Positions 1-7,137 of a DNA stretch of 15,021 nucleotides are shown piece by piece; positions within the stretch are counted from its first letter, which is position 1, and every line of letters starts with the position of its first letter. The DNA is from CAZBQG01 sp964493945 (GTDB lineage Bacteria; Pseudomonadota; Alphaproteobacteria; Rhodospirillales; UBA2165), in the NCBI GenBank assembly GCA_964493945.1, contig CAZBQG010000097.1, positions 1-15,021 of the forward strand, written 5' to 3'. The translations under genes were made by a program, and so were the position numbers. Under the pieces are notes generated by a model, which had not been told where the DNA came from, ran no database searches, and saw only the letters and a list, made by a program, of their open reading frames with translations.

Positions 1-23
1 ACAGGCCGGTCATGCACTAACAT

Positions 24-1223
24 TCAACCTGGACCACTCAATGGGGGCCGACCAGAGGCGTATTTATGGGCACTGGCGCCCCGGTAATAAATATAAGAGG
101 CGGGCCTTAGCAGCAGCGTGCGTCCTTCCACCTCGATGCTGGATCCGATTTGGGCCGCCTTGGCGAATTCGCGGGCGATGCGCGCGATGGTATCGGCCGG
201 CACCGTGCAGATTTCAGACATCTTTTCAGGCGTGCAGTCCGCCAGGATTTCCTTGAACAATTGGAACCCAGGCTTGCAGGGCGCACCGCTGAAAACATAT
301 TCACCTTCCAGCGCGAAACCCTGGATGGTCTCATCGTCCCAGCGTTTGGCCCGCCCATCGACCGGGTCCCAGATTTGCACCTGGCCATCCCCGTCCCGCA
401 CGAAATATCCGTTGTTCCCCACCAGATAGGGGGAATTGGTATCCTGTTTGAGGAATTCTTCATCGTAGAGCTTTTCAGAGACCATCACATGACAGAGGCC
501 CAAAGCGAAAAAGCGGTCCGTCGCCGGACGGATGGGCACCCATTCTTCCGCCTTGGCGCCGCCCACCGAAAGGCGGGGCTCGACGCAGACCACGCGCATA
601 TTACGCTCGACCCTGGCATCGGCCACCATGCCCGCCTGGGCGGCCACCTGCATATGGGATGAAAACCCGTCACCCGATCCGTTGGTCAGCCAGTAATTAC
701 AATAATTCACATCATTGGCGACCGAGAAGGTGGAATGGATCAAGCCGTTCATGGAATGGTAGCCACCACCGCAATAGCTGGATAGCGACGAAATAATATT
801 GTGGCTGCCGAAGACTGACGGCCAGGCGCCCAGAAATTCCTTATGGAAGTAACCGATGGCCGGCAACAATTTACGGGGATCATCTTCGCGGGTTTTTTTC
901 AGCTCCCCGGCCACGATGTCCAGGGCTTCGTCCCAGCTTATGGGTTCCCATTTGGGATCCACGCCCGGCCCCTTTTCCGGGTTGGTCCGGCGCAGCGGCG
1001 TCTTGAACCGGTTGGGATCATAATGGCGCAGGATCGCCGCATTGGCCTTGGGGCAAAGATGCTCACCATTGGCCACGCTGGAAGGTTCACCCTCCACCTT
1101 GAGGAACACGCCGTCATCGGAGACTAGGATGCGCATATTGCAGGTGAACAGGCACATCTTGCACGATGTCTTGATCCACTTGCCGGGCTTCATGGAATTC
1201 TGGACCGGACTTTGGATATTCAT
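24..1223 (-). CDS. Molybdopterin-dependent oxidoreductase, N-terminal part (3' end disrupted)
   Basis: Seen: 399 codons with an N-terminal [4Fe-4S] motif (C21, C24, C28, C57; spacing C-x2-C-x3-C-x28-C), followed by WEPISWDEALD and a YCGGGYHSMNG segment whose C151 is a plausible molybdenum ligand. Family knowledge: complex iron-sulfur molybdoenzymes of the DMSO reductase superfamily bind bis-MGD and usually run 650-1000 residues, so this protein ends far too early. The stop at 24-26 follows a frame break: shifting frame after the codons for HKYA (near 55-60) gives LWSAPIEW..LNV, which resembles the usual family continuation, so the truncation may be a sequencing or assembly error. Start choice: ATG at 1223 has a GGGGGG tract 6 nt upstream and sits just before the cysteine motif; the longer GTG-type start at 1268 has no such support. 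Substrate cannot be told. The gene is divergent from the dehydrogenase gene starting at 1351. Confidence 0.85.
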   Translation of the reverse strand: MNIQSPVQNSMKPGKWIKTSCKMCLFTCNMRILVSDDGVFLKVEGEPSSVANGEHLCPKANAAILRHYDPNRFKTPLRRTNPEKGPGVDPKWEPISWDEALDIVAGELKKTREDDPRKLLPAIGYFHKEFLGAWPSVFGSHNIISSLSSYCGGGYHSMNGLIHSTFSVANDVNYCNYWLTNGSGDGFSSHMQVAAQAGMVADARVERNMRVVCVEPRLSVGGAKAEEWVPIRPATDRFFALGLCHVMVSEKLYDEEFLKQDTNSPYLVGNNGYFVRDGDGQVQIWDPVDGRAKRWDDETIQGFALEGEYVFSGAPCKPGFQLFKEILADCTPEKMSEICTVPADTIARIAREFAKAAQIGSSIEVEGRTLLLRPASYIYYRGASAHKYASGRPPLSGPG

Positions 1224-1350
1224 TGTTACCCCCCTGTCTGGAGCCCTGTTTTTTTCGACTCTAACCAATTCCAGTCCCTTGTGAAACAGTTTCGACTGGC
1301 TAAAGGCCCGGACGATATGTTATGACCAAGCCATCCTGGGAGACCATACA

Positions 1351-2300
1351 ATGACAGCCAAGCTTCTAATCCTCGATAACCGGGCCGAACTTTACCGCGA
1401 TAATCTGGCGCCCAAATTTCCTGAAGTCGAATTCCTTCTTGCCCCGGATGCTGCGGCGGCTGAGAAGTTCCTGGATCAAGCGGAAATTCTCTTCACCATC
1501 GGTCCGGCCCTCTCTAAGGAAATGGTCGACCGGGCCGGAAATCTGAAATGGATCCAGNNNNNNNNNNCATGATTTCTGGGATGGACCATATGATCCCGTT
1601 GATTACCGACAGACCCGATATCATGCTTAGCGCCTGCCGGGGCGTGCAGGGGCCTGAAATGTCCGAAGTGGCGGCCTATCACATGCTGGGGATGTTGCGC
1701 CAAACCAGGCGCCTTATACGCAATCAGGACAAACATGTCTGGGACCGCTTCAAGCCCAACGTGTTGGACGGAAAGACGGTGGGCATTCTGGGCGTCGGCG
1801 CCCTGGCCCAACCGGTGGCTAGGCTTTGTCAGGCCTTCGGTATGACCACCTGGGGCCTGAGCCGGACGGTGCGGGACGTGGAAGGGTTCGACCGCATGAT
1901 CCACCGGGACAAATTACCGGAAGTGGCGGGCCAGGTGGATTTCCTGATCGTCCTGGTGCCGCTCAGCGATGAGACCAAAAAACTGATCGACGCCAAGATT
2001 CTAAAAGCCATGCGCCCCAGCGCCTATTTGATCAATATCGCCAGGGGCCCGGTAGTCGACGAGGCGGCCCTGATCGAAGCACTCAAGGCAGGCGAGATTG
2101 CCGGCGCCGGTCTGGATGTGTTCGAGACCGCACCCCTGCCCGCCGACAGCCCGCTCTGGGATATGGAAAATGTGACCATCACGCCCTTCATCGGCGGGTT
2201 CAGCGAGGAGGTGGAGGCCCGGCGCCTGACCGTGCTGGAGCCCAATCTGCGCCACTATCTGGCGGGCGAGAGGGATAAGATGGTCTTTGTGGTCAACTGA
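1351..2300 (+). CDS. D-2-hydroxyacid dehydrogenase family protein, interrupted by an assembly gap
   Basis: Seen: residues 1-69 (ending LKWIQ) and, after ten Ns, about 244 more residues beginning MISGMDHMIPL. The two halves are in different frames as written, because the N run is a placeholder of unknown length; the joint length of about 315 residues is normal for the family. The NAD-binding Rossmann motif is GILGVGALAQPVA (third glycine replaced by alanine), followed by LINIARGPVVDE with the substrate-binding arginine. The usual catalytic glutamate and histidine are absent: FETAPLP has Ala where the family has Glu, and TPFIGG has Phe for His. Family knowledge: these enzymes reduce 2-keto acids with NAD(P)H in the cytoplasm. 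Inference: fold certain, reaction uncertain. ATG at 1351 has GGGAG (1338-1342) 8 nt upstream. The 3' end overlaps the convergent GIY-YIG gene by 8 bp. Confidence 0.88.
1558..1567. other. Assembly gap (10 N) inside the dehydrogenase gene
   Basis: Ten consecutive Ns. The upstream half reads ATCCAG in frame and the downstream half resumes at CATGATTTCTGGG in another frame. If the real missing length is 2 (or 2 plus a multiple of 3) bases, the frame is restored and gives WIQ-x-MISGMDHM, the expected family pattern around the start of the NAD-binding domain. The run is therefore a scaffold placeholder and not evidence of a pseudogene. Confidence 0.95.
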
Positions 2301-2586
2301 GGTTTCCGCGCCAGGCGCTGGCCAGGGCCTGGCGGAATTTACGGTCACGCTTGAGATGCCATTCCCGGCTCATGGCCTGACCCCGCGTGGCAAACCCCTC
2401 GGCATAGAGCAAACGCCATTGGCGCCCCCGGGTGGAACGTGCCCCGGCGCCCGAATTATGGCGCTCCAGGCGTTTTTCCAAATCCGTCGCCCAGCCCACA
2501 TAGGTCCGGTAGCCCCCCTTGCCATCGCTGCCCAGAATATAGGCGAAGGAGGTTGATGGGGTGGGGCTAGTCTGCTTTGGGCTCAC
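2293..2586 (-). CDS. Small GIY-YIG nuclease domain protein
   Basis: Seen: 97 residues with FAYILG near residue 14, then YVGWATDLEKRLERHN, a Gly/Ala-rich turn, LLYAEGFATRGQAMSREWHLK with the conserved Glu, and a basic K-R-D-R-K-F tail. This is the single-domain YhbQ/UPF0213-like GIY-YIG layout, with the family tyrosines, Arg and Glu present. Family knowledge: GIY-YIG domains are metal-dependent DNA endonucleases, but the biological role of these small stand-alone members is mostly unclear. Start is GTG at 2586, 20 bp inside the end of the upstream F420-NADP reductase gene, with only a weak GGAA upstream, so translation is probably coupled. Its stop overlaps the convergent dehydrogenase stop. 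It appears to be the last cistron of the F420 operon, though a functional link is not evident. Confidence 0.82.
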   Translation of the reverse strand: MSPKQTSPTPSTSFAYILGSDGKGGYRTYVGWATDLEKRLERHNSGAGARSTRGRQWRLLYAEGFATRGQAMSREWHLKRDRKFRQALASAWRGNLS

Positions 2587-3238
2587 CGGTAATCATGATT
2601 CCGGCGCCATCGATGCCATGATGGCGGTTGATGGAAATAAGAACCGAGGTCAGCGCCTCGGCAGCCGCCGAATTGGCCAGCGGACCCCCATGCCAGGCCG
2701 TGAGCCCGGCGGCGGCGGCCAGCTCAGTCACCTTGTCCCTGGCGGCCCGCTTATTGCCGCAGACCAACACATGATGGGTAAGCTCCTCGCCGCTTATCAG
2801 ATGAGCGGCGCTGACATTTTGAAATGCGGACACGACGGTCACATCGGGGCCAAGAATCTCCTGGGCGATGAGTGCTGCCGATCCCCCTTCGGGCAATTGC
2901 ACCTTGCCCAGTTTTGGCGGAATCAGGGGGGCGGTGGTGTCCACCATGATTTTGCCGGCCAATGCCCCGGCCAATCCCTTAAGCGTCCCATCGTGATGGG
3001 CATAGGGCACGGTCAGAACGGCGATCCCGCAGGCCCGGGCGGCGGCTTCGTTGTCCATACCCCGGGCGCAATCTTCGCCGGCAAATGCACAAAGTTCGGC
3101 TGCTGTGGCTTGGGCGCGTGCGGCATCGCGTGATCCCAATATGATGCCATGGCCGGCCCCGGCCCAGCGTCTAGCTAACCCAGTGCCCATATCCCCGGTG
3201 CCGCCGATGAGGGCGATGCATTCCTTATCCGGACTCAT
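2567..3238 (-). CDS. npdG: NADPH-dependent F420 reductase (F420H2:NADP oxidoreductase)
   Basis: Seen: 223 residues starting MSPDKECIALIGGTGDMG, an N-terminal Rossmann fold with GGTGDMG (12-18) and ILGSRD (33-38), where Ser/Arg would bind the NADP 2'-phosphate; then TVPYAHHDGTLKGL, MVDTTAPLIPP, a VVSAFQNVSAAHL segment and the C-terminal GPLANSAAAEALTSVLISIN...GI.ITGEP block typical of Fno. Family knowledge: it transfers hydride between NADPH and the deazaflavin F420 in the cytoplasm. The ATG at 3238 overlaps the stop of the upstream cofCGH gene as ATGA, a classic translational coupling signal. This start is preferred over the longer frame reaching 3304, which would run into cofCGH and add 22 non-homologous residues. 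Direct coupling to F420 synthesis genes strongly supports the assignment over generic NADP oxidoreductases. Confidence 0.92.
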   Translation of the reverse strand: MSPDKECIALIGGTGDMGTGLARRWAGAGHGIILGSRDAARAQATAAELCAFAGEDCARGMDNEAAARACGIAVLTVPYAHHDGTLKGLAGALAGKIMVDTTAPLIPPKLGKVQLPEGGSAALIAQEILGPDVTVVSAFQNVSAAHLISGEELTHHVLVCGNKRAARDKVTELAAAAGLTAWHGGPLANSAAAEALTSVLISINRHHGIDGAGIMITGEPKAD

Positions 3239-6147
3239 GCGCTCAACGCCTCTCTGCCCTGCATCTGATATAAAGTGCCGCGCTGGGCCGGCAGGCGCCC
3301 GCAATCACGGATGATCGCCTCCATTTCAGGGATGCTCAGTTCCTGGCCGTGGGCGCTGCCCGCCGCGCGGCTGATGGATTCATCCATCAAAGTGCCGCCC
3401 AGATCATTGGCCCCCGCTTCCAGGCAGGCGGCGGCACCCGCCGGGCCCATTTTCACCCAGGAGGCCTGAATGTTGGTAATCAAAGGATGGAGCGCCAGGC
3501 GGGCCACGGCATGCATGAGAACCGCTTCCCTGAATGTGGGCCCCCGGCGCGCTTTACCTTTAAGATAAACCGGTGATTCCATGGGCGTGAAGGGAAGCAT
3601 CACCATTTCCGTGAACCCCTTGCTGATCTCTTGCTGGTGCCGGAGACGGATAAGATGGCGGGCCCAGTGGATGGGCTTTTCCAGATGGCCGAACATGATG
3701 GTGGCGGTGCTAGGCAGGCCGATGGCGTGGGCGGCACCGATCACCTGAAACCATTGATCCGTATTAATCTTGTCCGGGCACAATCTGGCGCGCACTTCGT
3801 CATCCAGGATTTCAGCAGCCGTCCCCGGCAGGGATCCCAGCCCGGCGTCACGCAGGCGGGCCAGGAATTCCTTCAGCGGCAGGTCCAGACTGTGGGCACC
3901 GTGCCATATTTCCAGGGGCGAAAAGGCATGGATGTGCATTTGGGGTGCGGCCTGACGCACGGTGCGGCAAAGCTCTAAATATTTCTCGCCCGTGTAATCG
4001 GGGTGGATGCCGCCCTGCAGGCAGACTTCGGAGGCGCCCCGCTCCCAGGCTTGCCGCACCCGATGCGCGATCTCATGGGCGATCAAATCATAAGGCGCGC
4101 CTCTCAATGCTTCCTGGGTCTTGCCCTTGGAGAAGGCGCAAAACCCGCATTTGTAGGTGCAGATATTGGTGTAATTGATATTCCGGTTGACCACATAGGT
4201 GATGGTCTCTCCATTCACTTTTTGGCGCAGCTCATCGGCTGCGGCACAGATATCAGCCAGTTCCGGGCCCCGCGCCTGAAACAAGCGCAAGATGTCGCCT
4301 TGGTCCAACCCCTTCTCTCCAACGGCGCGGGCGAGAATTTTTTCCAACCCACTATTCATGGTCACTTGGGGCAACGGGGGCGGCGCGACGGTGAGGCCCG
4401 GGCACCAATCATGGCCCCTGGCAAATCCGTGACCGTCCATGGCCCGCCAGACCGAAGGCGCCAATTCCCCATCCAGCCATTTGGCGCCGTCGGTGGCAAA
4501 GGGCGGATGGAGGGCCAGGCGCTCAACCAGCTCCAGGCCATGGCGGGCCGTCTCCCGCGCCAATTCGTCTATTTCCGGCCAGGGCGCTTCTGGGTTCACA
4601 TGATCGGGCGTGAGGGGCGAAACCCCGCCCCAATCGTTGATCCCGGCAGCCATTATCCCGCCCAGCTCTCCGGTTGACAGGTTGGGCGGCGCCTGGATGG
4701 TCATGTCCGGGCCAAAAATCATGCGGGTGGTGGCGATGGTCCATTGCAGGTCCCGGATGCCGGGTTCGGGATGCCTTGCCATAGGGATGGTGGGCTTTGC
4801 CCGGAAATTCTGGATGATGATTTCCTGCAGATGGCCGTAACGGTCATGGAGATCGCGGAGCGCTAAAAGGGAATCAATCCGTTCGGCCCTTGTCTCGCCG
4901 ATGCCAATCAGAATGCCCGACGTAAAGGGGATGGACAGCCGCCCGGCCCGCTCGATGGTTTCCAGGCGTGCTTCGGGCCGTTTGTCGGGGCAGCCGTTAT
5001 GTGGCTGTCCGGGGCCGCAGAGGCGATCCGCCGCACTTTCCAGCATCAGCCCCTGGGAAACCGAAACCCGGCGCAAAGAGGCCAGATCATCCTCGCCCAT
5101 GACGCCGGCGTTTATGTGAGGCAGAAGGCCGGTTTCTTCGAGAACCCGCTCTGCCGTCTGGCGCAAATATGAAAGCGTGGTTTCATGGCCCATCCGGTCA
5201 AGCTCCCGGGCGGCCTCGGGGTGGCGCAGTTCGGGTTTATCACCCAGGGTAAAGAGGGCTTCGGTGCAGCCCGCCGCCCGGCCTTGGCGGGCTATATCCA
5301 GCACTTCATCCAGGGAAAGATAAGCCCGCCCCTCCACGCATGACTGATCTGCGAATGTGCAATAGGCGCAGGCATTGCGGCAAAGCCGGGTCAGAGGAAT
5401 AAAAACCTTGCGTGAATATCCGATGATCGCCCCGTGCCCCTGGTCGCGGAGCGCCGCCGCTTCTTCCATCAGGGGCCGTTCATCATCCATGCGGGCAAGG
5501 TCCCTGGCCCCGGCCCGGCTCAGGCGTCCATCCAGATAGGCCACCGCCTTGCCGCCCGCGCCCAATTCATGGAACCGGGCCAGATCACCGGGCCCGTCGA
5601 TATCCAGCCCCAAACCCGGCAGGCGCAGGATGCGGGGCTCCACCCCCCGTTCCCGGGCCCCGGCCAGATGAGGCTGAAAACTGTCATTGCCGAAATGAAA
5701 GGAGATCAAATCCGGCGGCGAACAGACTAGGCAATTGGAGCCCCGCTCATCTGCGGCGGGCACGATGGTCATGGAAGGTGCATCCCCATGGGCGGCCAGC
5801 ACCTGGGAAAGCTCTTCGGGCGTAACCAGGGGCACATCGCCCGGAATGGCCAGAATGCCCTGGGCCCCTTCGTTTGCCAAAGTCCTGGCCGCCAATTCCA
5901 CTGCCCGGGATTGGCCTTGATTTTGCTCCTCGGTCAGGATTCGGGCCCCCAGGCCCGTCGCCAGTTCCGCTGCCGCCGCGTCCCGGGTCACGACCACCAC
6001 GCCGGACAATTTAGGCGTCGCGGCCAGGGCCCGCAAAACATCTTCCAGCATGGCAAGATAAAGGCCACGGCGCCGGACCGGGCTCAGGCAGCCGGCCAGC
6101 CTTGTTTTTGCCTGATCAAGATTCTTGACCGGAACGACGGCGAACAT
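3235..6147 (-). CDS. Trifunctional CofC-CofG-CofH fusion: phospholactate-type guanylyltransferase plus FO synthase
   Basis: Seen: one uninterrupted 970-codon frame with three domains. Residues 1-200 are CofC: VPVKNLDQAKTRL, IPGDVPLVTPEEL, ERGSNCLVC, FGNDSFQPH and LDIDGPGDL. Residues about 235-555 are CofG: radical SAM cluster C256-x3-C260-x2-C263, LGDKPELRHP, PFTSGILIGIGET, QNFRAKP, QAPPNLS and VSPLTPDHVNPEAPWP. Residues about 597-965 are CofH: NINYTNICTYKCGFCAF (C663, C667, C670), VCLQGGIHPDY, GLGSLPGTAAEILDDE, FTEMVMLPF and GGTLMDESIS. Family knowledge: CofG and CofH make FO from tyrosine and 5-amino-6-ribitylamino-uracil and are fused as FbiC in actinobacteria; CofC uses GTP to activate 2-phospholactate, PEP or 3-phosphoglycerate. 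Having CofC on the same chain is unusual. ATG at 6147 has AGGGG (6153-6157) 5 nt upstream and lies 24 bp after cofD. Confidence 0.95.
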   Translation of the reverse strand: MFAVVPVKNLDQAKTRLAGCLSPVRRRGLYLAMLEDVLRALAATPKLSGVVVVTRDAAAAELATGLGARILTEEQNQGQSRAVELAARTLANEGAQGILAIPGDVPLVTPEELSQVLAAHGDAPSMTIVPAADERGSNCLVCSPPDLISFHFGNDSFQPHLAGARERGVEPRILRLPGLGLDIDGPGDLARFHELGAGGKAVAYLDGRLSRAGARDLARMDDERPLMEEAAALRDQGHGAIIGYSRKVFIPLTRLCRNACAYCTFADQSCVEGRAYLSLDEVLDIARQGRAAGCTEALFTLGDKPELRHPEAARELDRMGHETTLSYLRQTAERVLEETGLLPHINAGVMGEDDLASLRRVSVSQGLMLESAADRLCGPGQPHNGCPDKRPEARLETIERAGRLSIPFTSGILIGIGETRAERIDSLLALRDLHDRYGHLQEIIIQNFRAKPTIPMARHPEPGIRDLQWTIATTRMIFGPDMTIQAPPNLSTGELGGIMAAGINDWGGVSPLTPDHVNPEAPWPEIDELARETARHGLELVERLALHPPFATDGAKWLDGELAPSVWRAMDGHGFARGHDWCPGLTVAPPPLPQVTMNSGLEKILARAVGEKGLDQGDILRLFQARGPELADICAAADELRQKVNGETITYVVNRNINYTNICTYKCGFCAFSKGKTQEALRGAPYDLIAHEIAHRVRQAWERGASEVCLQGGIHPDYTGEKYLELCRTVRQAAPQMHIHAFSPLEIWHGAHSLDLPLKEFLARLRDAGLGSLPGTAAEILDDEVRARLCPDKINTDQWFQVIGAAHAIGLPSTATIMFGHLEKPIHWARHLIRLRHQQEISKGFTEMVMLPFTPMESPVYLKGKARRGPTFREAVLMHAVARLALHPLITNIQASWVKMGPAGAAACLEAGANDLGGTLMDESISRAAGSAHGQELSIPEMEAIIRDCGRLPAQRGTLYQMQGREALSA

Positions 6148-6150
6148 GCT

Positions 6151-6157
6151 CTCCCCT
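6151..6157 (-). promoter_or_regulatory. Strong ribosome binding site of the cofCGH gene
   Basis: The minus strand reads AGGGGAG just before GC-ATG at 6147. It is the only non-overlapping junction inside the operon, and it fixes the start of the fusion protein at its CofC domain. Confidence 0.7.
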
Positions 6158-6171
6158 CAAAGGTTGGCGGC

Positions 6172-7137
6172 CTAGGTCAGGCCCTGAGCGAATTCCATAA
6201 TTTCGCGCGCCAGCTTCTCCTTGTCCAGCAGGTTGTTCATCATGGTTTGGGCGGGGAGTACCGCCAGCCCCAAGGCTTCGATTTCAGAGGCCAGCACCTC
6301 ATCGGTTTGGTCGAGAACAAAACCGTCGATCAGGCCTTCATAGTTGCGGGCGACGGAGGTGGCACTTACCTCCAGACCCAGCTCCGCCATCATCTTCGCC
6401 GCCGGCCCCTTCACCGCCTGCCCGCCGATGATGGGAGAGACGGCGATGATGGGTGCGGATGCTGCCCGCAGCGCCTCACCCAGTACGGCAAGAATGGGAT
6501 CGATGCTGATGAAGGGGTTGGAGGGGCAGATGACGATTGCTTCCAGGCCACTGCCTGCCAGGGCGGCCAGCACGGCCGCGTTCGGGATTGCCTGATCCGC
6601 GCCCTCGAAGCGAAAGCCGGTCACTTTTGGCTCGCACTTATCGCGGACGAAATAACGCTGGAACGGAAGGGGGCCGTCCCTGGTCTCCACAATCGTCCGC
6701 ACCGGGGCATCGCAGGCGGGCTCGATTTTGGCACTGATGCCCAGCCGAGTGCAAAGATCCCGGGTGATGGCGCTGAGGGGCTCGCCTTCGCCCAGGCGGC
6801 GCGTACGTTCCACATGGAGCGCCAGATCCTTATCCCCCAGCCCAAACCAGCTTTCGCCGCCCAGTGCCTCCAGGACAGCCATGAAAGACCATGTCTCATC
6901 GGCCCGGCCCCATCCGGTTTCCGTATTGGCCAGGCCGGCCAGGCTGTAGGTGACCGTGTCCAGATCAGGACAAATGGTTAGCCCAAGATGCTCGAAATCA
7001 TCGCCCGGATTGGCCACCACCATGAGGTTTTCCGTTATACCGGCCAGACCCAAAGCCAACTTGGCACCCCCTACGCCCCCCGAAAGGGCCAGGCATTTGA
7101 CGGTGCTTGCTTCAGCGGAAGAGGTCATTTGCCTCAT
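6172..7137 (-). CDS. cofD: 2-phospho-L-lactate transferase CofD
   Basis: Seen: 321 residues with CLALSGGVGGAKLALGL (15-31), VVANPGDDFEHLGL (40-53), ICPDLDTVTYSLAGL, TGWGRADETW, WFGLGDKDLALHVERT, VICPSNPFISIDPIL, PIIAVSPIIGGQAVKGPAAKMM: the full CofD pattern at the usual length. Family knowledge: transfers the phospho-acid moiety from the GDP-activated intermediate made by CofC to FO, giving (dehydro)F420-0, with Mg2+. Odd: the nearly invariant NTGDD loop is NPGDD here, keeping both aspartates. The gene starts inside the end of cofE (26-bp overlap if ATG 7137; ATG at 7128, preceded by GAGG at only 3 nt, is an equally possible start with 17-bp overlap) and is followed after 24 bp by cofCGH. Confidence 0.94.
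   Translation of the reverse strand: MRQMTSSAEASTVKCLALSGGVGGAKLALGLAGITENLMVVANPGDDFEHLGLTICPDLDTVTYSLAGLANTETGWGRADETWSFMAVLEALGGESWFGLGDKDLALHVERTRRLGEGEPLSAITRDLCTRLGISAKIEPACDAPVRTIVETRDGPLPFQRYFVRDKCEPKVTGFRFEGADQAIPNAAVLAALAGSGLEAIVICPSNPFISIDPILAVLGEALRAASAPIIAVSPIIGGQAVKGPAAKMMAELGLEVSATSVARNYEGLIDGFVLDQTDEVLASEIEALGLAVLPAQTMMNNLLDKEKLAREIMEFAQGLT

Noticed and set aside
1271..1299. CCAGTC...GACTGG inverted repeat and a repeated TTTCGACT (1253-1260, 1290-1297) between the divergent genes
   Set aside because: Short arms, a 17-nt loop and no matching promoter; too weak to call an operator.
3051..3304. Longer start of the F420-NADP reductase at 3304
   Set aside because: It would overlap 70 bp of the cofCGH end, whereas ATG 3238 gives an ATGA overlap and the normal family N-terminus.
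5788..6981. Long plus-strand open frame of 397 codons opposite cofCGH and cofD
   Set aside because: It lies antisense to two genes with unmistakable motifs, spans their junction, is rich in Gly/Gln/His as GC-rich shadow frames are, and shows no recognisable family.
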